DNA of 18,691 nt. Source: an uncultured Oscillospiraceae bacterium (GTDB lineage Bacteria > Bacillota > Clostridia > Oscillospirales > Ruminococcaceae). The translations under genes and the position numbers were made by a program. The stretch covers positions 1 through 18,691 of the forward strand of contig CAJTMU010000041.1 in the NCBI GenBank assembly GCA_910577365.1, in the 5' to 3' direction. Positions 7,921-15,217 of this stretch are shown piece after piece (position 1 is the first letter of the stretch; the number at the start of each line of letters is the position of its first letter). The notes beneath the pieces were generated by a model. That model had not been told where the DNA came from. It was given only the letters and a program-made list of their open reading frames with translations, and did not search any database.

Positions 7921-8701
7921 TCCTCTTCTCCATTTCCCTGCACTTATCTAATATTTCCTTTGACAGGCGCTTGTAAGAGTCAGCGCCCTTGGAGCTTTTA
8001 TCGTAATAGAATATCGGCTCGCCGTGGCTCTGCGCTTCAGATATCTTTACATTTCTCGGTATTTCTGTTTTAAACAGAACCTTATTGTCAAAGGTTCTTT
8101 TAATTTCCCTCATTATTTCATTGCTTGCGGTAAGGCGTTTGTCAAGCATGGTGAAAACAATTCCCATTATGCTTAGGTCGGGGTTTGCTTTCTTTTTTAC
8201 CTTTTTAACGTTCAGCATAAGCTGTGCAAGTCCCTCAAGCGCAAAATGTTCACACACCATTGGCACAATTATTGTATCGCTCGCTATCATGGCGTTTGTA
8301 GCAAGTATTCCAAGCGACGGCAGACAGTCAAGCAATATAATATCATACTCATCTTTTATCTGGAGAACCACTTTTCTTAATTGTGAAACATTTCCTTTTT
8401 GTCCCGCAAGCTCCTGCTCCGCTTTGCACAGTTCGTTTGTGGCGGGCATTATCCACACGTTTTTATAGCGTGTTTCGATAATTGCTTCCTGCGGGCGGTT
8501 TTTACCCATTATTACCTCATATGTAGTTACGTCAAGTGTTTTCTTTTTTATTCCATAGCCTGTTGTAGCGTTTCCTTGAGGATCAAAATCTATAAGCAGG
8601 ACTTTTTTCCCTACCATTCCCAGACCCGACGCCACGTTTACCGAGGTTGTTGTTTTACCGACGCCGCCTTTTTGATTAACCACGCCTATAACTATTCCCA
8701 T
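7898..8701 (-). CDS. parA: Chromosome-partitioning ATPase ParA/Soj
   Basis: 267 residues, ATG start with AAAGGA 8 nt upstream. Deviant Walker A KGGVGKTT at 11-18 with both signature lysines, then Walker A' DFDPQGN at 38-44, and Walker B region IILLDCLPSLG near 118-128. The last reads DCLPSLG, where most family members have DCPPSLG. A ParA-type protein of this short length without an N-terminal HTH is the chromosomal Soj class. ParB stimulates its ATPase; in Bacillus it also regulates DnaA. It has its own promoter in the 78-nt gap after noc and overlaps parB by 23 nt, making a parA-parB(-serS) unit. Confidence 0.95.
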   Translation of the reverse strand: MGIVIGVVNQKGGVGKTTTSVNVASGLGMVGKKVLLIDFDPQGNATTGYGIKKKTLDVTTYEVIMGKNRPQEAIIETRYKNVWIMPATNELCKAEQELAGQKGNVSQLRKVVLQIKDEYDIILLDCLPSLGILATNAMIASDTIIVPMVCEHFALEGLAQLMLNVKKVKKKANPDLSIMGIVFTMLDKRLTASNEIMREIKRTFDNKVLFKTEIPRNVKISEAQSHGEPIFYYDKSSKGADSYKRLSKEILDKCREMEKRNVENKKD

Positions 8702-8736
8702 TTTTCTGTTCCTTTCTTTTATTTTCGATTATTTAT

Positions 8737-8745
8737 ATTATATCA
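8737..8745 (-). promoter_or_regulatory. Extended -10 promoter of parA
   Basis: On the minus strand TGATATAAT matches the TGnTATAAT extended -10 exactly, about 36 nt upstream of the parA ATG. The -35 at 17-nt spacing is poor (TTTATT), which is usual for extended -10 promoters. It sits in the noc-parA gap. Confidence 0.65.
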
Positions 8746-8779
8746 CATTTTCTATTAAAAATAAACCCCTTTTATTATG

Positions 8780-9604
8780 TCAGTCTATCGGAATAGGAAA
8801 TTTGATTATGTATTCATAATATGTATCGCACTTATTTGTTATTGTTTCACAGGGAATATCCGATTCCTTCATACGCTTTATAAGCTGGTTTATGGAATTG
8901 ATATATAAACGCGGCGCGGCGGGAAAAGGATTTTTAAATTTTTTCTTTTTTTGAGGTTTCTCATTTACATTCTTACCCGCCAATGTGTCATTTACTAACT
9001 TTTCCGTCTGGTCAAGATTTAATCTGCCTGCAATTATTTTCTCAAGCACCGTTATCCTTATATGTGGTTCGGAGATTCTGATTAGCGCACGCGCTTGACG
9101 CTCAGAAAGATTTCCGTTAATCAAAAGCGTCCTTTCGGCATCAGTGAATCTTAGCAGACGAAGCTTATTTGCAACGGTAGATTGTGCTTTTCCAAGCCTC
9201 TCGGCGGCTGAATCCTGTGTAAGACCGTAAACAGTAATTAGCTTCTCAATAGCAAGTGCCTCTTCAAAATAGCTCAGGTCCTTACGCTGAATATTTTCTA
9301 TAAGCGCCAGTACGGCAGACTGCTCGTCGTCAACGCTCATGATTATACACGGAACATCCTGCAAGCCAACCAGCTTTGCGGCCCTTGCCCTCCTTTCACC
9401 GCTGATTATCTCATAAAGAGCACCGTTTCTCCTAACGCATATGGGCTGTAAGATCCCGTTTTCCCTTATGCTCTCCGCAAGTGATTTTATTGCCGCATCA
9501 TTAAATTCGATACGCGGCTGAGATTTATTTGGTCGTAGAGATGCCAGCTCCAGCATGACAACTTTCCCGACTTCCTTTTCCTTGGGCTTAAAAATTCCGT
9601 TCAT
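8780..9604 (-). CDS. noc: Nucleoid occlusion protein Noc (ParB paralogue)
   Basis: 274 residues, ATG start with GAAAGGAT Shine-Dalgarno. A ParB-fold CTP switch that, in Bacillus, binds NBS DNA and tethers it to the membrane to block Z-ring assembly over the nucleoid. Motifs: SQPR at 28-31, GERRARA at 69-75, ENIQR at 103-107, HTH about 128-150. The residues that separate Noc from ParB specificity are of Noc type: Gln141 (KAQST), Lys147 (ANKL) and Arg169 (SERQARAL). The segment ISEPHIRITVLEKIIAGRLNLDQTEKLV strongly resembles the Noc core. The N terminus is short (MNGIFKPKEKEVGK), with few hydrophobic residues and almost no linker before the CTP domain, unlike the Bacillus membrane-targeting helix. 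Position between rsmG and parA matches Bacillus noc. It has its own promoter and follows a terminator. Confidence 0.88.
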   Translation of the reverse strand: MNGIFKPKEKEVGKVVMLELASLRPNKSQPRIEFNDAAIKSLAESIRENGILQPICVRRNGALYEIISGERRARAAKLVGLQDVPCIIMSVDDEQSAVLALIENIQRKDLSYFEEALAIEKLITVYGLTQDSAAERLGKAQSTVANKLRLLRFTDAERTLLINGNLSERQARALIRISEPHIRITVLEKIIAGRLNLDQTEKLVNDTLAGKNVNEKPQKKKKFKNPFPAAPRLYINSINQLIKRMKESDIPCETITNKCDTYYEYIIKFPIPID

Positions 9605-9660
9605 ATTATTATCCTTTCTGTCTGAAAATCAATATAATAATCTCTTTCCGACTTTCCTTC

Positions 9661-9669
9661 ATTATAACA
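9661..9669 (-). promoter_or_regulatory. Extended -10 promoter of noc
   Basis: The minus strand reads TGTTATAAT (TGn plus a perfect TATAAT) about 57 nt upstream of the noc ATG. The -35 region is weak. It lies directly after the rsmG terminator, so noc probably starts a new transcription unit. Confidence 0.65.
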
Positions 9670-9736
9670 TTGATTGGAAATAATATCCACAATTAAATAT
9701 CGCATTTCCCGACAGCGAAATAATTTTTTCAACAAG

Positions 9737-9760
9737 AAAAGCCGCTTTACAGCGGCTTTT
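9737..9760 (-). terminator. Rho-independent terminator overlapping the end of rsmG
   Basis: AAAAGCCGCT (9737-9746) and AGCGGCTTTT (9751-9760) form a 10-bp perfect stem with a 4-nt loop. On the minus strand the stem is followed by a T-rich stretch (TTTTCTTGTT). The rsmG stop codon (9747-9749) lies in the loop, so the last codons of rsmG form one arm. The A/T symmetry could also allow function in the plus direction. Confidence 0.85.
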
Positions 9761-10454
9761 TTGAAATATTTGCAGTGCTTCGGGGATATTTTGTCGGAGT
9801 CTGCGATATTTTTCTCACACGGACAAGACGTCTGTCATCTCCGTTCGGTATTTTATAGTCTTTGATTTCCTCTATCTCACCCCCAAGCAGCCTGACGGCT
9901 TTTTCTGCTGCGGAGATATCCTCGTTGACCGATTTCAGAGCGGTAAAATAACCTCCTACCTTAACAAACGGAATACAATATTCTGAAAGAACTGGCATTG
10001 CAGAAACCGCCCTTGCTGTAGAAAAATCATATTGTTCACGCCTGAGTCTTCCAAGCTCCTCACTTCTAACATGAATTATCTCAGCTTTTACTCCTATCAG
10101 CACGCAAGCTTTCTCAAGATAAGTACAGCGCTTCTGTAAGCTGTCGCATAATGTCCCCTTTAAATCGGAACGAAAAATCAGAAGAGGCAAAGCAGGAAAT
10201 CCAGCTCCCGTGCCCACATCAATAAAACTCTCTCCATCAGAAGGAGGGAACATATTAAATGGAAGCACGCTGTCAATATAATGCTTTATTACGACCTCTT
10301 CAAAATCAATAATTGAGGTAAGATTCACATTTTTATTATATTCGACCATAAATTCATATAATCTAAAATATTGATTCGCTTGATTTTCATTTATACCCAG
10401 TCCAGCGCTGCTAAAGGCGCTGATAATATAATTGATTTTATCCTGTCTGTCCAC
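9747..10454 (-). CDS. rsmG: 16S rRNA (guanine-N7) methyltransferase RsmG (GidB)
   Basis: 235 residues from the GTG at 10454-10452; it methylates N7 of G527 (E. coli numbering) in 16S rRNA using SAM. The GTG is preferred over the in-frame ATG at 10499 because GGGGGAG lies 4 nt upstream and the protein then begins as relatives do (VDRQDKINYIISAF). Motifs: NKNVNLTSI at 40-48, KHYIDS at 57-62, SAM-binding FIDVGTGAGFPALPLL at 77-92, and a later STARAVSAM segment. Length is close to the about 239 residues of the Bacillus protein. The start overlaps the mnmG stop by 17 nt, so translation is probably coupled; the pair is the classic gidA-gidB operon. The C-terminal KYPRSTANISKKPL tail runs into the terminator stem. 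Loss of this enzyme gives low-level streptomycin resistance in several bacteria. Confidence 0.93.
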   Translation of the reverse strand: MDRQDKINYIISAFSSAGLGINENQANQYFRLYEFMVEYNKNVNLTSIIDFEEVVIKHYIDSVLPFNMFPPSDGESFIDVGTGAGFPALPLLIFRSDLKGTLCDSLQKRCTYLEKACVLIGVKAEIIHVRSEELGRLRREQYDFSTARAVSAMPVLSEYCIPFVKVGGYFTALKSVNEDISAAEKAVRLLGGEIEEIKDYKIPNGDDRRLVRVRKISQTPTKYPRSTANISKKPL

Positions 10455-12327
10455 CGCTCTCCCCCTTTCCAGCAAGCCAGATAAGCAGCACAGAGACATC
10501 AGCGGGATTTACACCGGAAATTCTTCCCGCCTGCCCGACGTTCAGCGGCTTATGCTTATTTAGTTTCTCCTGCGCCTCCAGCCTTAGCCCTTTTATTGTC
10601 TTATAGTCAATATTTTCAGGAAGTTTTTTTTCTTCCAGCCTGCGCATTTTTTCAATCTGCTCCTGCTGAATTTTTATATAACCTGAATATTTAAGTTCAA
10701 TCTCCAGCTTGTTGACCAGCGAGTATTTCAGCGCGGGACGCTCCGAATCGATATCCGCAAAATCCGTATAACTAAGCTGAGGACGTTTCAGCAGCTCTAT
10801 AAGCCTTATTCCCGATGAAATCGGTGTAGTACCTTTTTCCTCTAAAAGACAATTTACTTCCTCGGTGGGGTGGACTGTCACCGATTTTATTCGTTCAAGC
10901 TCCGCGGATATCTGCCCGCATTCTTCTTTAAATTTATCATATCTTTCTTTTGAAATCAGTCCGATTTTATATCCTATCGGCAGTAGTCTATCCGCTGCAT
11001 TGTCCTGCCGAAGTATAAGACGGTATTCGCTGCGCGAGGTCATCATTCTGTAAGGCTCAGAGCAGCCCTTTGTTACAAGGTCGTCAATAAGAGTACCAAT
11101 ATAGCTTGACGCACGGTCAAGAACAAGCGGCTCTTTTCCGCGTATTTTCAAAACAGCGTTTATCCCAGCGACAAGTCCCTGACACGCAGCTTCCTCATAA
11201 CCGCTGGTGCAGTTAAACTGACCCGCCCCATAAAGTCCACTTATCTTTTTAAACTCAAGCGTGGGCAGAAGCTCTAAAGGATCGCAGCAATCATATTCTA
11301 TCGCATAAGCAGGGCGCATTATTTCAACGTTTTCGAGTCCTTTAATTGTACGCAGAAATTTTATCTGAACATCCTCAGGAAGCGATGAGGACATTCCCTG
11401 CAAATAATATTCGTTGGTATCAAGCCCCATCGGCTCTACAAAAAGCTGGTGTCGCTCCTTGTCCTTGAACCGAACAATTTTATCCTCTATGCTGGGACAA
11501 TAACGTGGTCCCACACCCTCTATTCTGCCTGAATATAGTGGAGAGCGGTGCAAATTTTCCAAAATGACACTATGAGTTTCGGCGTTAGTATAAGTGACAT
11601 AGCAATCAACCTTGTTTTCCATAGGCAGCTTGTTATCAAAAGCAAACGGTACTATTTCCGAGTCGCCCGTCTGACGCTCCATAACCGAAAAATCAACCGA
11701 ACGCCTGTGAACGCGCGCGGGTGTACCTGTTTTAAAACGCCGCATTGAAACACCAAGCTTTTTCAGACATTCGGTAAGCCCGGTTGAAGGCAGAACATTA
11801 TCCGGTCCGCCCGAATAACTAAGCTCACCGATATGTATTTTTCCGTTAAGGTAAGTACCCGTAGTAATTATAGCGGCTTTCACAGGATAAACTGCACCAA
11901 GCGAAGTAACCACTGCGCTGATTTTATTATCTGTAATCTCCACAGCTGTAACCTCTGCCTGTCGTATAAAGAGATTGGGAGTACTTTCAAGTGTTCTCTT
12001 CATATACGTGTGATATTTAACTCGGTCACTCTGCACTCTGAGGCTGTGTACCGCAGGACCCTTTCCCTTATTCAGCATTCGGGATTGAATAAAGGTAGCA
12101 TCCGCCGCCCTGCCCATCTCGCCGCCGAGAGAGTCTATCTCACAAACAATCTGCCCCTTGGCAGATCCTCCGATACAGGGATTGCACGGCATATTGGCAA
12201 TGCAGTCAAGCGAAAGAGTGAACACTACTGTTTTCAATCCCAGCCGAGCCGCCGCGAGAGCAGCCTCGCAGCCCGCGTGCCCTGCGCCTATTACGGCTAC
12301 GTCATATTCTTCCAGAATATAGCTCAT
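10438..12327 (-). CDS. mnmG: tRNA uridine-5-carboxymethylaminomethyl modification enzyme MnmG (GidA)
   Basis: 629 residues, ATG start; AGGAG lies 12 nt upstream, a rather long spacing. With MnmE it installs the cmnm5 group on U34 of split-box tRNAs, using FAD, NADH and methylene-tetrahydrofolate. Motifs: Rossmann FAD site VIGAGHAGCEAA at 12-23, CNPCIGGSAKG with catalytic-type Cys48, DATFIQSRMLNKGKGPAVHSLR region, GTYLNG, GPRYCPSIEDKIVRF with the second conserved Cys, GLYGAGQFNCTSGYEEAACQG, and the C-terminal helical tRNA/MnmE-binding domain ending VNPADVSVLLIWL. Length is normal. mnmE is not in the window; in Bacillus it precedes mnmG, whereas here gyrA does. rsmG overlaps its 3' end. Confidence 0.97.
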   Translation of the reverse strand: MSYILEEYDVAVIGAGHAGCEAALAAARLGLKTVVFTLSLDCIANMPCNPCIGGSAKGQIVCEIDSLGGEMGRAADATFIQSRMLNKGKGPAVHSLRVQSDRVKYHTYMKRTLESTPNLFIRQAEVTAVEITDNKISAVVTSLGAVYPVKAAIITTGTYLNGKIHIGELSYSGGPDNVLPSTGLTECLKKLGVSMRRFKTGTPARVHRRSVDFSVMERQTGDSEIVPFAFDNKLPMENKVDCYVTYTNAETHSVILENLHRSPLYSGRIEGVGPRYCPSIEDKIVRFKDKERHQLFVEPMGLDTNEYYLQGMSSSLPEDVQIKFLRTIKGLENVEIMRPAYAIEYDCCDPLELLPTLEFKKISGLYGAGQFNCTSGYEEAACQGLVAGINAVLKIRGKEPLVLDRASSYIGTLIDDLVTKGCSEPYRMMTSRSEYRLILRQDNAADRLLPIGYKIGLISKERYDKFKEECGQISAELERIKSVTVHPTEEVNCLLEEKGTTPISSGIRLIELLKRPQLSYTDFADIDSERPALKYSLVNKLEIELKYSGYIKIQQEQIEKMRRLEEKKLPENIDYKTIKGLRLEAQEKLNKHKPLNVGQAGRISGVNPADVSVLLIWLAGKGESGGQTG

Positions 12328-12356
12328 TTTAAGGTCTAACTCCTTTCGAATATCAA

Positions 12357-12446
12357 AAGAAACACTGATTAAGATGCAATAACACCACCCAAATGAGGGA
12401 ATCCATAGAACTGATTGTATTACACCTTGATTTAATCAGTGATTCC
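12357..12446. repeat. MITE-like inverted-repeat element, copy A
   Basis: GAAACACTGATTAA (12359-12372) and TTAATCAGTGATTC (12432-12445) are terminal inverted repeats matching at 13 of 14 positions. The element is about 90 bp and noncoding. Read on the minus strand it aligns to copy B near 15905: both share GGAAT, CTGATTAAA, an internal CAATC...GATTCC block at equal distance from the end, a TTATT block and the closing ATCAG..TTTC. It lies just upstream of mnmG. Confidence 0.7.
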
Positions 12447-12448
12447 AA
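12419..12448 (-). promoter_or_regulatory. Candidate mnmG promoter inside repeat copy A
   Basis: The minus strand shows TTGGAA (12443-12448), an 18-nt spacer and TGTAAT (12419-12424), four and five matches out of six to sigma-A consensus. The -35 lies across the outer edge of the repeat and the -10 within it. It would give a leader of about 85 nt before mnmG. Weak on sequence alone. Confidence 0.35.
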
Positions 12449-12457
12449 AACCAAAAA

Positions 12458-12473
12458 TGTTTCACATGAAACA
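12458..12473. promoter_or_regulatory. parS centromere site (ParB binding)
   Basis: TGTTTCACATGAAACA differs from the conserved 16-bp parS (TGTTTCACGTGAAACA) at one central base. The palindromic arms extend beyond the core: AAAATGTTTCA faces TGAAACATTTT. It lies in the gyrA-mnmG gap, within 5 kb of parB, as expected for an origin-proximal centromere. On the minus strand the palindrome is followed by a T run, so the same bases could form a weak gyrA terminator. Confidence 0.85.
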
Positions 12474-12496
12474 TTTTACATAAATTTCCACATAAT

Positions 12497-12524
12497 TTTT
12501 GCCCGAACGCTTGCCCGGGCAAAA
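12497..12524. repeat. GC-rich hairpin after gyrA
   Basis: TTTTGCCCG (12497-12505) pairs perfectly with CGGGCAAAA (12516-12524) around a 10-nt loop, 8 nt after the gyrA stop. In the direction of gyrA transcription no U tract follows (AAAATTATG), so it may stabilise or process the mRNA 3' end, or work together with the parS palindrome about 25 nt further on, rather than terminate alone. Confidence 0.5.
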
Positions 12525-12532
12525 TATATAAA

Positions 12533-15163
12533 TTAATCTTCAGTATTGTCATTCCCGTCAGATTCGTCATCAGTATCATCTTCGGGATTATCTTCCTCCG
12601 GCTCAATAACCTCAGACTGTTCCTCCGCAAGAGAAGCAGCTATTTCCTCCTCAGAAGCATTCTCAACCTCAGAAGTTTCTTCCTCGTCATCGTGAGGGGT
12701 ACGGCTGAACGAAGCGACCCTGTCCTCCGCTCCCAGACGCATTACGCGCACGCCCGAAGCAGGTCTGCCCATATTGCGCAGGTCGTTAGCACGTATTCTT
12801 ATTACAACGCCATCTGCGCTTATCAGAATAACATCATCGTCCGCGCCGAGAGTTCTTATGCCGCATACAAATCCCTTTTCCTCACTTACGGGATAATTCT
12901 TTAAACCAAGACCGCCACGCTTTTGCATACGGTAGCTTGAAACAGCACACCGCCTGCCCATTCCCTTATCGGTAACAGTGAGAATTGAAGCATTATCATC
13001 AAATATTTTTGTAGCTCCAATAACATAATCCCCATCGCGGAATTTTATTGCCCTTACACCGCGCGCAGTTCTTCCAAGAGGACGCACGTCATTTTCGTTA
13101 AAGCGGATTGCTGCGCCGTTACGGGTAGCTATCAGCACGGAGCAGTCACCCTCCGTCAGGAAAGCAGCCGCTATCTCGTCACCATCCACAAGATTTATAG
13201 CTCTCAATCCCATTTTACGAACGTTTTTATATTCGGAAAGTTTAGTGCGCTTAATAAGACCGTTTTTGGTTACACAGATAAAATATTTGTTGTCTGCGAA
13301 ATCCATCGTGGTCATCATTGCCGCGACTCTTTCACCCTCTGCAAGACGCAGAAGATTCACAATATTCATTCCGCGGGACTGCTTGCTTCCCTCGGGTATC
13401 TCATAGCACTTCATGCGGAACATATTTCCCATATTGGTAATATAAAGAATATTTTCATGGGAAGAGGCTATGAACATATTATCCACAAAATCCTCTTCAC
13501 GCTGTTTCATACCCGAAACACCCTTGCCTCCGCGTTTTTGGATATTATATACCTCCATTGGCTGACGCTTGATGTAGCCGATATTTGTAAAGGTAACCAC
13601 ACAATCCTCAAGCGGGATAAGATCTTCAATGTCGACTTCACCGCTGACTGGCTCTATCGCCGTTCTTCTCTCGTCGCCATATTTTTTCTTTATTACAAGC
13701 AACTCATCGCCTATCTGGTGCAGAAGCTTGTCCTCATTTTCAAGCAGCTCAGTAAGCTGCGCGATTATCTCACGCTTTTCAAGCAGTTCATCCTCTACCT
13801 TACTTTTTTCCATACCGGTAAGAGCACCAAGCGTCATTTTAACAATAGCGTCCGCCTGAACCTCGGTGAGAGAATAGGTAGACGTTCCGAAGATACCGGT
13901 CTGAGAAACGTCTACATTCTTAAAGCGCTCTATAAGGCGCTCCTTACCCTCTGGAATATTCTTGCTCGAACGCAGTATAGCTATTACCTCGTCGATAAAG
14001 TCAATCGCCAGCATAAGACCCTCAAGAATATGCTCACGCTCCTTAGCCTTATCGAGATCATATTTGGTACGGCGTGTAACTACGTCCATCTGATGGTCGA
14101 GATATTTCCGCAGCATATCCCGCAGGGTAAGTATCTTAGGCTCTCCGTTTACAAGCGAGAGCATAATAACTCCCACAGTATCCTGAAGCTGAGTATAGGT
14201 ATACAGCTTATTCAGCACGACATTAGCGTTAGCGTCGCGCTTAAGCTCTATAACTATCCTCATTCCGTTTCTGTCAGATTCGTCACGATGTGTGGATATA
14301 CCATCAATACGCTTATCGCGGCTGAGATCGGCAATACTTTGCAGCAGCCGAGCCTTATTTACCATATATGGAATTTCATCAATGATAATGCGGGTATGAT
14401 TGCTTTCCTCCACTATATTGGATCTGCCGCGTAGAATTATTTTTCCCCTGCCGGTAAAATAAGCAGAACGTATACCGCTGTAACCCATAATAATGCCGCC
14501 CGTGGGAAAATCAGGACCCTGAATACAGGTCATAAGCTCCTCAATCGTTACCTCGGGATTTTCTATCATCATTATCAGTGCATCAATTACCTCTCTGAGG
14601 TTATGCGGCGGGATATTGGTAGCCATACCAACGGCAATGCCGTTGCTTCCGTTTACAAGAAGATTAGGAAATCTCGAAGGAAGCACAACCGGTTCAAGCA
14701 GCTTATCATCATAGTTTGTGGTGAAATCAACCACTTTTTTTCCGATATCCTGCGTCATTTCGTTGGACATCTTGGCGAGTCTTGCCTCGGTATAACGATA
14801 AGCGGCAGGCGGATCGCCGTCCACCGAGCCGAAATTTCCGTGACCATCAATTAATGGATAACGCAACGAAAAATCCTGTGCAAGTCTTACCAGCGCGTCA
14901 TAAACGGAAGCGTCGCCGTGAGGGTGATATTTACCGAGAACCTCACCGACGGTATAAGCGCATTTTCTGAAAGGCTTGTCCGAAGTGTTCCCAGCTTCGT
15001 TCATCGTATAGATAATACGGCGGTGAACGGGCTTAAGCCCGTCCCTTACATCGGGCAGGGCTCTGGAGGTGATAACTGACATTGAGTATTCGATGAACGA
15101 TCTTTTCATGGTGTCCTCAAGGTCAATATTATGAAGCTTTTCCAGGCTGAAATCTATATCCAT
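12533..15163 (-). CDS. gyrA: DNA gyrase subunit A
   Basis: 876 residues, ATG start with AAAGGAT close upstream. The breakage-reunion subunit of gyrase. The catalytic tyrosine is Tyr124 (AAYRYTEAR). The quinolone-determining region HPHGDASVYDALVRLAQ has Ala85 at the position of E. coli Ser83 and keeps Asp89 at the Asp87 position. The GyrA box QKRGGKG at 542-548 marks it as gyrase rather than topoisomerase IV ParC, followed by the beta-pinwheel DNA-wrapping domain (repeated RMKCYEIPEGSKQSRG-, TARGVRAIKFRDGD-like blades). The C terminus from about 826 is a strongly acidic Glu/Asp tail, as in several gyrases where it tunes supercoiling. The QAILDMRLQRLTGLE-type helix reads DAIVKMTLGALTGME, a mild departure. 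It lies 54 nt after the YcxB-like gene, with no clear promoter between, so gyrB, ycxB-like and gyrA may be linked transcriptionally. Confidence 0.98.
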   Translation of the reverse strand: MDIDFSLEKLHNIDLEDTMKRSFIEYSMSVITSRALPDVRDGLKPVHRRIIYTMNEAGNTSDKPFRKCAYTVGEVLGKYHPHGDASVYDALVRLAQDFSLRYPLIDGHGNFGSVDGDPPAAYRYTEARLAKMSNEMTQDIGKKVVDFTTNYDDKLLEPVVLPSRFPNLLVNGSNGIAVGMATNIPPHNLREVIDALIMMIENPEVTIEELMTCIQGPDFPTGGIIMGYSGIRSAYFTGRGKIILRGRSNIVEESNHTRIIIDEIPYMVNKARLLQSIADLSRDKRIDGISTHRDESDRNGMRIVIELKRDANANVVLNKLYTYTQLQDTVGVIMLSLVNGEPKILTLRDMLRKYLDHQMDVVTRRTKYDLDKAKEREHILEGLMLAIDFIDEVIAILRSSKNIPEGKERLIERFKNVDVSQTGIFGTSTYSLTEVQADAIVKMTLGALTGMEKSKVEDELLEKREIIAQLTELLENEDKLLHQIGDELLVIKKKYGDERRTAIEPVSGEVDIEDLIPLEDCVVTFTNIGYIKRQPMEVYNIQKRGGKGVSGMKQREEDFVDNMFIASSHENILYITNMGNMFRMKCYEIPEGSKQSRGMNIVNLLRLAEGERVAAMMTTMDFADNKYFICVTKNGLIKRTKLSEYKNVRKMGLRAINLVDGDEIAAAFLTEGDCSVLIATRNGAAIRFNENDVRPLGRTARGVRAIKFRDGDYVIGATKIFDDNASILTVTDKGMGRRCAVSSYRMQKRGGLGLKNYPVSEEKGFVCGIRTLGADDDVILISADGVVIRIRANDLRNMGRPASGVRVMRLGAEDRVASFSRTPHDDEEETSEVENASEEEIAASLAEEQSEVIEPEEDNPEDDTDDESDGNDNTED

Positions 15164-15217
15164 TTATCCTTTTTTCCTCTCATCAGTCAAAAAAACGTAA
15201 AGCAAACAAAATCATTT

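Noticed and set aside
8866..8881. TGTTTCACAGGGAATA within noc, similar to half of parS
   Set aside because: Only the left half matches; the right half has several differences. A similar right half-site in parA near 8371-8386 is also too poor.
9704..9721. ATTTCCCG...CGAAAT, like a split Noc-binding site upstream of noc
   Set aside because: The halves are separated by 4 extra bases and only 5 bp are symmetric, so it does not match the compact 14-bp NBS.
10455..10499. Upstream ATG for rsmG adding 15 residues
   Set aside because: It lies well inside mnmG with no good Shine-Dalgarno; the GTG at 10454 has GGGGGAG and fits family length.
13479..13487. Exact DnaA box TTATCCACA inside gyrA
   Set aside because: A single isolated 9-mer in coding sequence; chance occurrence in 18.7 kb on two strands is not rare, and no cluster or AT-rich unwinding region accompanies it.
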